NCBI RefSeq assembly: GCF_003369915.1
Contig: NC_046674.1
Coordinates: forward strand, 930,001-994,000
Origin: Drosophila miranda
Taxonomy: Eukaryota; Arthropoda; Insecta; Diptera; Drosophilidae
Reading direction: 5' to 3'
Length of the DNA stretch: 64,000 nt
The notes beneath the pieces were generated by a model. That model was not told the origin of the DNA. It did not search any database and saw only the letters and a list, made by a program, of their open reading frames with translations. The position numbers and the translations under genes are program-made. Positions 1-11,646 of the stretch are shown one piece after another (the first letter of the stretch is position 1; each line of letters starts with the position of its first letter).

Positions 1-3000
1 CAATAAAATCTGTCAGATTCGCAGAATTTACTGTGGCGACTTGGAGACGCGACAGTCGTCGCATCAAAAATTCCTGCATAATTACCAGAGCCACTCCGAC
101 TCCGTTTTTGACTGCGATTGGACCGGGAAATACTCGTAGATTCGGGGCTATGGGGAGCGCAGACCGGTCTGGACAGTAGCGACAGCCAAGTGTAATAAAA
201 CCTTCACGCCACTCCACTCAACGCCACAACATTCCCCCCACCCATCGACGATTAGCACATGTAGCGGATGGACGCCAGTAAACAGATCTGGCCAAAACGC
301 TTGATGGATAGTTGGTAATTTCTTTGGCGCCAGACCCGCGCTTAGCATCAGCTTCTACGCGTATGCGGATTTGGTCGGGCTTGGGGTTTTTACTCTCAAA
401 CGGTAAACAAAACAGGCATCGGTTTTAGATATGCAAATTCGATTTAATTTAATTAATTAGGTCTCAGCTTAGGACTGAAGAAATTTCTTTCCCTTTTCCG
501 TCTCGCCCTCGGTTCTGGGGAATACCTGAACCGGCTACTTGTTGATTGATTTGGGAATCAATTTGCCAAATTTGGGAACCGATTGGCAGCGATTTTTACT
601 GTTCTTTCCAGCAAACAGCAGCAGCAAAGGATCTTCTTTTGCATATCATCCGCCGTTCAATAGAGAATAAATAAGAGACTCTTTGCGAGACTATTTTTGG
701 AAAACCTGACGAATAACGACTCTCAATATCATTTTAATGAGTATTTGCATTTCAAATTCCATTTATTCGTAAATATTAATAGGTTTTGCACGTGTTCTCT
801 GGCTGAAAGACGAAAGCCCTCGGGGGAAAGCAAATGGGCGTAGGGCTTCCAAGATATTTCCTTGAACAAATATGTTCAAATATGGCAACGGCCTTTTTTC
901 GGGGAATTTCCGCATGCCAATCATGTGACTAACAAACAAGGCACCCTGATCGATCCATAAGCAGACTTCGGCTATGACCACATACCACATTCACAGATAC
1001 ATACATATATATCTGTGTGCTTAACTCGAAATATCCAGATATTTATGCCAAGACTGTGACTGGCACGCGTTCGGCTGTTTAAGATTCAGCTTTGTTTTGC
1101 GGTAAATATCTGGCAGGTGGCAGGATCCTCAAAGTCAGGAAGGAATCGACCTGCATCCCGCAGCGAACTCTTTAGATCTTCATCGATTCATGTTGATGCC
1201 AAGAGTGGGAGATGTACCCCTTCAAAATGTGTAAAAATCAAGATATTTCAAAGAGCGGTTGAGTGAATTTGCTAATTTACTTCGAACACAGTAGCAAATA
1301 GCTGAAACCAAATAGCCAGTTTACCCAGAATGCCCACGCCGCGGCACAGAACGGGAGCGCTCCACTGCCAGAAATCACTTACCAAAGAAAAAAACCGGCG
1401 GCGCGGGAATGCCAAATTAAGTGAAATAAACTGTAAGGCGATTAAATTACATTTTAGCTCGGATCAGATCGGATCGACAATAGGATGCAGCGATTAAATT
1501 AATTTGCCAAATTCTTTGTTTCTCTGGGGTCTTAGCCATGCTCGGAGTCCGAGTCGGACTCGGAGCCACACCATGTTCGGGGTTAAACCCATTGAAGTCT
1601 TTTTCCCCAAAAAGGCAACGCTCGAACTGGTCCAAGACCGGCGACGCGACGCGACTGCCTGACGCCGATGTGACGCCGCCGACTTTCACGATCCGGTCTG
1701 CGCTTGAATTTGAAATGAGTGACGTGAATTAAGCACAGACAAATCGTAGTAAGCTAACTTCCACAAAACAATCTTTAATTATGCGAATTTGCCAACAAAA
1801 CAAAACAAAACAGGACAGAGCAGAGCAGAGCAGAGAGACAGGCGAAAACAAAACAGCAAAATGCCAGCAAAGGTCGCCGCTGGAGAACCTGCACTGCCCC
1901 TGCCAGCACCACAGATGGACCACGGGGCCAGGGCTAAGCTTACGAGTAGGTGAATAGGAATTCCCAGATTGCTGTTTTTTTTTTTCGTTTTTTTGACTCA
2001 ACTCGTTATCGGTTTGCGTTTAAATATTCATTTGAGGTTCGCTACCAATCTTTGGAGTGTTTTGATCTACTTTCTTGTTGACTTTTAAACAGTTTGTTTT
2101 GATGTTGCCTGAATTGTTGTTCAATAAACAAACAAATAAAGAGAAACGGTCCGTTTCGTGGGTCGAAGCTTGAAATACCCTTAGAGAATATACTCGTACA
2201 TTTTCCCTCGAAGAAAACCGAACAGGGAGATTAGATTGCGTTGAAACGAGACGCCAATCCATGCCAGAATGAAATTACTCAAGTTTGTTCCCATTATCGT
2301 TACGATCCTTGTTACTTTGTCGTTTGGATCGGCTTTCAGGAAATGAATTGAAATTTAAATTACATTTATTTTCAACGGAAAAGCAATGCAGCCCTGGTCG
2401 AGCAGTACTGGCTATTTTCTACAACCGGCACTTTTCAACACCAGAGGGCACGGCTCGAGACACTTTGCTCTTTTTGAATCGGTTATGGCAATCTTTTTCG
2501 CTCGCTTTGAATCGGGTATTGAACCGGTATGAATCGGTACCAAAAATTAGACTCATACCATACACACTCAGGTTTCATTCCGCGAACGATATCGTGGTCT
2601 TTTTTTAATGCAAAGGTAAAGGATAGGATGTTATTATGAGTATAATTTTCCGCGGTTTAATTGAAGCTGTTATCCTTTTTAAATAGAGGGGTTATGTTTG
2701 CTAAGTTCGGTTTTTCATTGATATATTTACGGTATATTCTAAAAATGAGACGGTATATTTCTGAGGTCAGCCGCTCAAAATGCAACGAAAAAATGAGTCG
2801 TAATTTTGAATGGGCTATAAAAAGGGTATGGACAACAGGCAAAAATAGCTAGCAAATTGCAGGATTCGTACGAACCCCGTCTCGGGCGTGAGGACAATAT
2901 ACCTTGAAGACAAAATCGGCAAGGTACATTAGGCGCGAGGTTTTACCTTGCCTCCGATGCATTTTCTGGGCCGCTTTGCCTGTTGTTTATACCCTCTTTT

Positions 3001-3258
3001 TCCTCCCATTATGTAGCAAGTGTGTAGCTACCGTGTAGTTGCCATGTAATAAATTGACCGAATGTAAATTAAAGCATGACACTTTGGTTGCGTGATTTGT
3101 GTAATATTTAATGCGAATTTCATGCAAGTAAATCTGCAAACGACGCTAAGTAAACAACGAAGTTGCAACGGAGGAGTGCCATCGCATTTGGTCGCGTCGT
3201 TGAAGGGTCAACGCGAAATCTGATCGGTTTTTGAGCATCAACAGGTGCTGTGGCGGTC
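1..3258. other. Intergenic / upstream DNA of Bmcp, no gene recognised
   Basis: No open frame here looks like protein: all are short, with no codon bias and no familiar motif. The stretch is AT-rich. Near 2,725-2,765 there are two GGTATATT motifs 28 bases apart on the + strand; similar motifs recur upstream of ubiquitously expressed Drosophila genes, so the Bmcp promoter or a non-coding first exon may lie between about 2.7 and 3.2 kb. That placement is inference. I cannot see the gene to the left. Confidence 0.5.
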
Positions 3259-4771
3259 ATGGCGGAAGTCAAGGACTGGCGGCCTTTTGTTTATGGCGGC
3301 GTTGCATCTATAACTGCTGAATTTGGTAATTATGCAAAAAGATGAGGGCCTCCCGTGGCGAAAACAAGTGTGACGAAAGGTGGTGTTTTTGGAATCAGCT
3401 TTGAAATCAGACCCTTATCGCCGTACTGAATCTTTGTAAACAAACGTCTTGCTTATTTATACTCGTATTGCATTGCAGGCACTTTTCCAATCGACACAAC
3501 AAAGACGCGCCTCCAAGTCCAAGGTCAGAAAATTGATCAAACGTTCTCGCAGCTGCGGTACCGCGGCATGACCGATGCATTTGTCAAGATCTCCAAAGAA
3601 GAAGGGCTGCGAGCGTTGTATTCCGGGTAAGTGGCTATCACCGGCCCTGTCGTGGCGAGGAATCTACGAGCACGATGTCACAACATGAGACAAGCATTGC
3701 GTTCTTATCATGCGAAACGTGACAGTCACATGTTCAGTTGTCTCCTAGTGAATAGCATAATAATGTGTGTAGATCGCGAACATATGCAAGCGCATACATA
3801 CGTACATCTGTGTAGGTTGATAACGCCAGTCACGACTCGGCACCGTCAATGGCTTGCCGAAAATACAACGTTTGGTCTGGTCTGCAAACTTTGCCCGGTC
3901 CGATAATATGCCAGCAACCCCTTAGACTTTGTTTCTGATATCATCGTATTCATTGCAGCATTTGGCCGGCAGTTCTGCGTCAGGCCACCTACGGCACCAT
4001 CAAATTCGGCACCTACTACACCCTCAAGAAGCTGGCCAACGAGCGCGGCCTCCTCACGAACGAAGACGGCAGCGAGCGGGTCTGGAGCAACATACTGTGC
4101 GCGGCAGCGGCAGGCGCCATCTCATCGGCCATTGCCAACCCCACCGATGTGCTGAAAGTGCGTATGCAGGTGCATGGCAGAGCCCATCACCAGGGTCTAA
4201 TTGGCTGCTTCAGCGAAATATACAAGTACGAGGGCGTGCGAGGGCTGTGGCGCGGTGTTGGGCCAACGGCTCAGCGTGCCGTAGTCATTGCGTCAGTCGA
4301 GCTACCGGTCTATGACTTTTGCAAGCTGCAGCTAATGAACGCCTTTGGCGATCATGTGGCGAATCATTTTATGTAAGTGCTCTCCCGGCTTTTTTTCACG
4401 TTCTGGAGCTAATTCTGTTTTTGTTACAGCTCAAGTTTCATTGCCAGCTTAGGAAGCGCCATTGCGTCGACTCCCATCGATGTCATCCGGGTGAGTAGAG
4501 TGAAATAAAATTCTATATTGTCAGAATGAGAGATAATCCTTTGCTATAGACTCGCCTGATGAACCAGAGACCCGTCAGCATGACGATAAACGGCCTGGCC
4601 ACTGCGGCAGCCACACCAAAGCTGTACAGTGGGAGCCTCGACTGTGCAGTGCAGACGATTCGAAACGAGGGACCGCTGGCCCTCTATAAGGGCTTCATAC
4701 CCACGTGGGTTAGGATGGGGCCCTGGAACATCATATTCTTTATAACGTACGAACAACTCAAGAAACACTGA
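3259..4771 (+). CDS. Bmcp: Bmcp, mitochondrial carrier of the UCP5 (brain mitochondrial carrier) group
   Basis: Inner-membrane carrier of the SLC25 family, closest to UCP4/UCP5 proteins and the fly Bmcp. Coding exons are 3259-3325, 3479-3626, 3959-4372, 4430-4490 and 4550-4771, all with GT-AG introns and matching phases; together they give 303 residues, the usual carrier length. The threefold carrier signature Px[DE]xx[KR] is visible as PIDTTKTRL in repeat 1, [10 protein letters not shown] in repeat 2 and TPIDVIRTRL in repeat 3, each at the end of an odd-numbered helix. The start, [14 protein letters not shown], gives an N-terminus with no presequence, as expected for this family. Uncoupling activity is described for fly Bmcp, but the physiological substrate is not settled. 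Neighbours show no functional link. Confidence 0.95.
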
Positions 4772-5388
4772 GGCGAGGCGGCAAGTGGAACGTCGAACGG
4801 AATCCAAGTACAAGATGTATTCTAGCATTCAAACCAAAAAGATCTTTTGCCCCGTAGCAGAGTTAGGTTAAGAAAACTGCCTGGACCTGGCCTACCTTTA
4901 AGCTAAGCTCATAGTTCAATTTGAGTGGTCACTTAAGTGCCTGTCTGCATGCTGCTGGCTATTCAATAGCCAGCCATATCCTCCGGTCGCATTTCGCCTT
5001 CGACAAAAGTGACAACGAGAAGGAATTTCAGACGTTGGTTGGGCTCATTCAAGTATTTGCATTTTTGACGAATTTCCTACCATCCCACATACATATTTAC
5101 TTGGCCTTGCCAGCGTCTGGCCGTGGCTAAAGCAGCAGCGACCTTCGGCGAACACACTATTTAACTAAACTAAGCCTAATTTTACCAAATATATAGCTAG
5201 CGAAAATATGAATAATGTGAACTTGTATTAGACGCGCATTTGTTCTGTGCAACAGTGTAGACTTTATCGATCGTATTACATACACACAGGTTCGTTGTAA
5301 ATATGTGCATTTAGTAATGTGTGTTATTCTTTCTTGATCCTTTCAAGGTGTACATACATACATACATACATACATGCAAGTTTTATTG

Positions 5389-5394
5389 AATAAA
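5389..5394 (+). promoter_or_regulatory. Poly(A) signal AATAAA, likely for Bmcp
   Basis: Canonical hexamer about 620 bases after the Bmcp stop codon, just behind a (CATA)n tract at 5350-5375. It sets a likely 3' UTR end near 5,410. Confidence 0.55.
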
Positions 5395-6005
5395 CTGTTG
5401 AAAATCTCATTTTTTGTGGGCTTCTGCCAAGGCTCTTTATTAGTAAGTCTTTCTTTGTACCAAAATTGTGCGTTGTTTACCGTCTTACTACCCCACTGTG
5501 TGCCAATTTCATCCAAAAAAGATTCTTAAACATGACTGCAAAAAAGGAAAATATCTTTAAGGCTAGTAAAAATGGTAAAAATGCGTAGCATAGAAAAGGT
5601 AGAAAAGTTCTTTCTCTTTCTTACTCATGCATGAATAGGAGCAAGAAAGAAGAGAAAAAATGAAAAGAAAGAGCTAGCACTATCCATGAAAGTGTCGAAA
5701 TAGTATAAGGCGAGGCATTCAAAATTTCCAAAGCTGTATTCTCCTATTGTTTCGTTTCGGCGGTGCTATATGCCGCGGATATAAATAGCAGTCTCCTATG
5801 ATAGCGGGAATTTTGCCGTATAGGAAATAGCTAATTTTCTGCTCAAAGAAGGCCTTGAATTTTGAAGAGGGAAGCGGAATACAGCCTCCTTAAGCTCCAG
5901 AAGTTTTTGAATCGATTGTTTAAAAAACATTAACCACATCAACCTCCCCTTGATATAGAAGTAATAACACAAAGTATATCCCCAACTGGCTTCACTAATA
6001 AGAGT
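5395..6005. other. Spacer between Bmcp and the VMP1-like gene
   Basis: No gene. An imperfect inverted repeat of pyrimidine-rich and purine-rich arms (about 5612-5660, core around ATGCATGAATAG) could fold into a stem of about 15 pairs. A TATAAATA at 5780-5787 lies 226 bases before the VMP1-like start codon and may be its TATA box. Confidence 0.45.
5780..5787 (+). promoter_or_regulatory. Possible TATA box of the VMP1-like gene
   Basis: TATAAATA in a G+C-richer context (GCGGATATAAATAGCAG). Initiation 25-30 bases downstream would give a 5' UTR of about 195 bases. No initiator match was obvious, so this is tentative. Confidence 0.3.
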
Positions 6006-7292
6006 ATGAGAGTAGAAATGAATCCGACCGCCTCAAACGATTCCACTGATTCGGGCATGTTGCTCACCGAGCAGGAGCAGGAGCGGGACTTGTCGACCGA
6101 ACGTGCGCAGGAGCGGCTGGAGCGAACATCTTTAGTTCTGTGGCGCCGCCCCTGGCGGACCTTGAAGTATGGAACCATAGAAGCCGGGGGATTGGTGCTT
6201 TTCCTCGCTAACTGGCTGCTGGACAAATGGCTACTGGGCAGTCTGCTGGCTCTGGGTATAGTCTGCATCCTGCCGGGACCACATGAGAGTTACGTGAGCC
6301 TCTGCCTGCAGAACTTGAGATTCGCCTTGTACTGGATGCTGCTGGGCGTCCTTTCGGCAGTGGGCTTTGGCACGGGACTGCACACATTCCTGCTATACCT
6401 GGGGCCACATATTGCCGGAGTCACATTGGCGGCCTACGAGTGCCAGACCCTGGAGTTCCCGGAGCCGCCGTACCCAGACCAAAAGGTCTGCCCCGAAGAG
6501 GGGTATGTGCGGCAGGTTCCAGATATCTGGAGCATTTTGGCAAAGGTCCGACCGGAGGCCTTGCTTTGGGGCATTGGCACGGCCATAGGCGAGCTGCCAC
6601 CATACTTTATGGCCAGGAGTGCACGCCTGTCCAGCAATGAGTTGGAAGGTGTGGAAACGGAGGAGCCACTGGAGTTGCAGAAGTCTAAGCGGCACAGGCC
6701 TCGGGGTCATTCAAATGTTTTCGACGGTGCCAAACAGTGCATGGAGCTGATGGTGCGGCGTTTGGGATTCCTTGGCATCCTTCTCTGTGCCAGCGTGCCC
6801 AATCCCCTGTTCGACCTGGCTGGCATCACATGCGGCCACTTTCTGGTTCCCTTCTGGAAGTTTTTTGTGGCCACAATGATCGGCAAGGCCCTAATCAAGG
6901 CAACCATTCTGCAGGTATGCGTCATTGTGTCATTCAGCGACCATCTGGTCAATGGCCTGGCCAACTTCTTGGGGAGACTGCCTGGTCTTGGCCCCCGCCT
7001 GCAGACGCTCTTCAAAGGCTTCTTGATGTCCACAAAGCAGCACATGCACAAAACCAGCAACAGAAACGGGGAGGGCGACGAGTCCTTTACCAGCCTCAGC
7101 CTAAGCCTCGTGAGCCACGCCTTTGAGCTCTGTACCGTTCTCATGGTCGCCTACTTTGTCGTGGCCACACTCAACACACTCGCACAGAACCACCTCAGGC
7201 GGCTGCAGGAGAAGCAGCACCAAATGCGAAGCATTCAACTCATTTTGTACTCTGACCGAGACGAGGAAGCATCTAATAAAAGCCTCGTCTAG
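6006..7292 (+). CDS. VMP1/TMEM49-like ER membrane protein (Tango5-type), intronless
   Basis: A 428-residue protein matching Vacuole Membrane Protein 1 along its length: the VLWRRPWRTLKY segment, SVGFGTGLHTFLLYLGPHIAG-type core, YPDQKVCPEE, the invariant GIGTAIGELPPYFMARSARL loop and PNPLFDLAGITCGHFLVPFW. These make up the VTT/DedA scramblase fold with re-entrant loops. Family members are ER scramblases needed for autophagosome formation and lipoprotein release. Two starts are possible, 6006 (MRVEMNP) or 6018 (MNPTASN). The C-terminus ends NKSLV and lacks a KKxx-type retrieval signal. The frame is uninterrupted, whereas the fly family member Tango5 is, as I recall, X-linked and has introns. 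I therefore read this as an intact retrocopy. An AATAAA follows at 7357-7362. Confidence 0.9.
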   Translation: MRVEMNPTASNDSTDSGMLLTEQEQERDLSTERAQERLERTSLVLWRRPWRTLKYGTIEAGGLVLFLANWLLDKWLLGSLLALGIVCILPGPHESYVSLCLQNLRFALYWMLLGVLSAVGFGTGLHTFLLYLGPHIAGVTLAAYECQTLEFPEPPYPDQKVCPEEGYVRQVPDIWSILAKVRPEALLWGIGTAIGELPPYFMARSARLSSNELEGVETEEPLELQKSKRHRPRGHSNVFDGAKQCMELMVRRLGFLGILLCASVPNPLFDLAGITCGHFLVPFWKFFVATMIGKALIKATILQVCVIVSFSDHLVNGLANFLGRLPGLGPRLQTLFKGFLMSTKQHMHKTSNRNGEGDESFTSLSLSLVSHAFELCTVLMVAYFVVATLNTLAQNHLRRLQEKQHQMRSIQLILYSDRDEEASNKSLV

Positions 7293-7356
7293 AAGAAGCA
7301 CCGAATACGAGCACTTGGACTGAGTTAGCCGAATATGTTTATTTAATGAAATAGAA

Positions 7357-7362
7357 AATAAA
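7357..7362 (+). promoter_or_regulatory. Poly(A) signal of the VMP1-like gene
   Basis: AATAAA 65 bases after the stop codon, giving a short 3' UTR. The convergent minus-strand transcript appears to end about 330 bases further on. Confidence 0.6.
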
Positions 7363-7705
7363 TCTGGATTGAGTCCAGTTTCGTGGAACAGCTCTCCTAT
7401 CTCTACTGATAGCTCCGTGTGGTCCAGCCTTAAGTCTGTGATCTTTGGAGGTGGAAACAAATCTGTTAAATATAACCAAAGACTATTTTATTGAACCCAA
7501 TTGCAACAGCTATTTGAGGTCTCAGGCAACAATTTGGTAATATAATATAATATTTGATAAAGCCTAGAGCTCTACCCATACCATTTGTGCCCAGCTTTAG
7601 TGGGCCGAAGACTTTTGGACTGGATTTGCGTTTAGATCTATAAATGCAAAGATATAGCTTATGTATGGAGAAGAGAAACTCGTTTCATTTTAACGTTTTA
7701 TATTC

Positions 7706-10700
7706 TTTATTTCATTATAATTAGTTTCATTTGGATTTGGGTTCATTTGCTTTTGCTTCTGCTGTTATTGTATTGTTGCGGTTTGGTTTGGGGTGTGGTT
7801 GCTTGTTGCTTGTTGTTGTGTGTGTTTTCAGTATGTTTAATGCCATCATATCATAATTATTATCATTGTACAAGTACATTTATATTCAACAGCAATTTAA
7901 CACAAAGCTAAGCATTACTTTACGCGACCTCTCAAGATATTCATTCGTTTCGGAATACTATTGCATGTTCTCTCAATGACCTTCTCTTGCACCTGTTGTT
8001 GCTGTACTAGTACTAGTCGTAGTACTCGTATCATATTTATTTCAACTAATAGCATACTCCCTCGTACACTCAAATAATTGCGGACCATCCATCATTCGTT
8101 CTGGTGATGCGTGCGATAACGAAACTAAAAACTCCCTAGTGGAGTGTCGCCTCGATCCATATCCATATGTCAGGCTAACATTTGCACTACGAGGCCTATT
8201 CTGTATGGCCAGTGATTTTGCATGTGAACCTAGTTATTACTCTATATAATACTCTTCGAGAATCCAAGCAAGTTAGTACAACTGATTATCCTTGTCAATC
8301 GAACTTAAAAGCGTGGGGGAAACTGGTAGAATCATAGATACACATGAATACTCGTGTGTATCGTCTTTGTGGATGGTTGTGTGTAATGCTTGGTAATTTT
8401 TTTGGTTCATTTGTTGAGGGAATACATATACTGTCGCTAATGCCTAATGTGCATAGACACACACGTGTACGTGTACATTCATATAGTATAGTAATTTAAG
8501 TTAAGACTATTTGCGGCAAAGTCTTTTCGAGAGTTAGAGAGTGTAGACAGTAAAAAAATTTAATTTTAACACATTTTAACATTTACATTGGGAAACGAAA
8601 GCTCTTCTCACCACCACCACCCTGGGCACCACTATCCTTCTATCCTCTATCCTCGTCTATCCTCTATTTGCCCATCATGTAAATATACACAAAATGTTTG
8701 GGTGGATCTGTGGATCTGTGGGTACTGTGGGTACTGCCATTCTGCCATTGAATCCGTCCGACCCGATTGAATTGTATTTAACATATTTGTATGCTTCATA
8801 TAGTATTGTATGTATATTTTAACTACACTTCATATACGACACCGACACCGTACTGAACGATAACGATATGATCTAGGCCGATTTTCACCAGTGAGAAGTA
8901 GGCATGCGATTAAGATTACAATTACGATTACGATTACGATTACGATTACGATTACGATTACGGTTACGATTACTGTTACGGTTACGGTTACGGTTACGAT
9001 ATTACAATACAATTACAATCGTTTGCCTAAACATTTTACTTGACTTGACGCATAATTTTCAGTATTCAGTATTCGGTATTCGGTATTCAGTATTGTATTC
9101 AATATTTCCTGTATTGCATAAAATAGCTTTGTGGTTATTCAGTTATAATGTTGTATCGCTTATTATCGTCTCATTAGGTTATTATTAGATTTACTTGTTT
9201 CCGTATATGAAATGAAAGTAGTCCTAGCTCATACACATACATATTCAACATGTACCTTGTTCGTTTCGGTTTTATTCGTTTCTAAAATTTGACGCCTAAT
9301 ACAATTTGCTTATAATTTTGTTTAAAAATTCAATTTATCATAATACCATTTTGCTATAATTTACGATTATAGATTTATATAAGACGCACGGGCAAAACGA
9401 GAGTTAAGATACATAACTGATCAACTGGTACCTTCAGCGGAAATTATGCCTAGGTATTATTCCTAGTATTCCTAGGTGCCTAGGTATTCAATTTAGCTTT
9501 AGGGTCCTTCATTACTGCTAAGTACAAAACTAATTTAATTTGACAAAATCGCATTTATTCCCGTATCCCCTCCGATTAGTGGTACGGTACTCGCTGGAAT
9601 AGCATTTACTTTCGGATATTTCTAGTTGAATTTTCTCTATTAGCAAACGAACAAATTTGATTGGTTGTTTTGTTGTTGTGGTTTTTTTTTTTCAGAAAAT
9701 TAGATTGAAGAACCATAAAGGACTCGGGGGCTTGCTAACTGGCCGGCCTATGGAAGTACATATTTTGAAAGACAAATTCTAGCAGCGGAAAGGGGCTCTT
9801 ACGTACGGCTCTTAGGATAAGTATTATTATTTAGATTTGTATTTGTATTTGTATTAGTTTTTGTTTGGTTTTTCGTTTGTATTTGTAGTATGTATGATAT
9901 ATTAAAAAAATATTAACGGCGGGAAGTACTACAATCATTTTGAAGCATTTTAGTTTTGGTTTTTCTCGAGTTTTATTCCATTCCATTCCATTGCATTCCA
10001 TTGCATCGTCAATATGTATAAGTATATGATCGTTATCATTCGATTTTGTAGCAAAATGTTCAACTCTCTGTGTACTTTTTGTTTTGTTTTGTTTTATTTT
10101 GTTTAATTTAGTGTAGAATTCCTCTGGTTCTCTGGTTGATTGTAGAAAATTGTATTCGATTCGGACACTCTTCTGTAGGTTACAAATGCACTCCATGTCC
10201 CTTGCGTTCTCAATTGAGTTGTATCAAAAGCAAAAGTTTTCACTGTATTGTCCTTAATGTCTCAGAATATATCCGTTAGCATTGGGTTTGTTTTTTTCGG
10301 TTCTTGGATGATTCGTGAAAGTCTCCAGAGTCGTCTCTGGCTCTCATGTGGACAAATGGAAGTGGGATATGAAGTTGAACAGGTGGACAGGTGGACAGCA
10401 AGTAAGAAGTATCCTCCTCCTGTTTTTGCAATGTCTTTATGCATTTTCGTTAATTACGAGTATTGATGTATGTATGTATATTGTCGGCTACCTATGTACA
10501 TCCCTTGTTTTTGTTGAGTCCTTCTTGTGTCCATTTTGCTGTTTAATTTTTGTTGTAAAAACACCTTAAATACCAGGTTTGCGGAAGTTGTATTCCAATG
10601 ACAGTGTTTTCGTTGATCTTTAATACTTCTTACGGTTTGGTTTAAATGCTTACGATTGTTGACTCTACCTCTACCTCTGACTCTGACTCTGACTCTGATG

Positions 10701-11369
10701 ATAAACTGAAGAACTCTTGTCCTTTTGTACATACATCAAACGCAGCAACCCGCAATGCCAACTAAGACGATAATCAAAGAGCAATAATTGAAGTCTAATG
10801 TAATGGTTGTCTATTCTTACGATACGAGCACATGGTACATTCGCATGGTACAATTATTCTAGTAAATAAATGCCAACAAATTAAGACGAGGACTCCCTAG
10901 TTATTAGACCTATACGTTTCAGGGATATGGGGGTTCTCTGTTCTGTGTTCTCTGTTCTGTGTCTCTGTTTTTAGCCAGCTTGTAATATTAGTCCTTTAAA
11001 TGATATTTTCGTATTTATAAACTATGTACAGTTGCATTGGTTATCCGACAGAGTGGGCGGAGTGTACTCCGACCACCTGCCCAACGCTTTCGAGATTCTG
11101 CTTGGGTACGCATAGAGATCTCTTAATAATACACCCTGCGCGGTGATGTCCACATTGTTTTGTTGTTAAGTATAGTCGTACAGTCCTGCAATGGAAGGGA
11201 AATGCTCAGCTATCATTATCATTCTCGGATCCCTATCAGCTTTTGTACTCACTTCATTTAATGCTCTGCAAATATCCATAATTTTACTTATTCAAGTACA
11301 GATTATTGTGCTCAAGTCAAATTGGTTCCGTTCCTTCACAGTGCCCTCGTGCCACGATGTTGCCAGATC
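7706..11369 (-). other. Long 3' UTR of the CUB/LDLa membrane-protein gene
   Basis: This AT-rich stretch of about 3.7 kb has no gene of its own on either strand. On the minus strand an AATAAA lies at 7706-7711, the most distal good signal before the convergent VMP1-like gene, so I read the region as 3' UTR. It contains a (GATTAC)n tract at 8907-9013, (TATTCGG)-like repeats near 9060-9100 and short tracts of ATTCC and CTCTGA. Long 3' UTRs are common in Drosophila neural genes, but nothing here proves the transcript reaches this far. Confidence 0.45.
8907..9013. repeat. (GATTAC)n / (GGTTAC)n hexanucleotide repeat
   Basis: About 15 copies of a hexamer drifting from GATTAC to GGTTAC. It makes arginine/leucine or valine/isoleucine frames on the two strands, which are not genes. 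Confidence 0.9.
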
Positions 11370-11646
11370 CTAGACGAACCATTCGTCCTTCTGGGCAGCA
11401 CCGGCATTGGCGGCATTGGCGCTCTGGTGATTGCCGGAGCCGGCAATGTTCGTCTGGCTGAGGCCGGCAGAGTTTTGTGAAAGATCTTGACCTAATTGAC
11501 GGAATTTGCCAAGCACCAAATGGGACGGACTTTGGTGGCCATCTTCAAGTAGTTGTGTGGAATGCGGTGGTACCCGGATGGTCCCGCAGGGTGATGCCAG
11601 TTTCCCGACTGTGCTGGCAGTTGTGTGTGCTCCCTCGTCAGCGTAC
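11370..11646 (-). CDS. Alternative or former C-terminal tail of the CUB/LDLa protein, in another frame
   Basis: Beyond the stop at 11492 the minus strand stays open in a different frame down to a TAG at 11370-11372. The last 30 codons are strongly G/C at the third position and end in AGAAQKDEWFV. Such an ending fits a class II PDZ ligand. If the stretch 11492-11646 (a GT-AG interval, GGTACGC donor and CAATTAG acceptor, 155 bases) were spliced out, the two frames would join in phase. The other explanation is a one- or two-base frameshift in this lineage or in the assembly. Confidence 0.4.
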
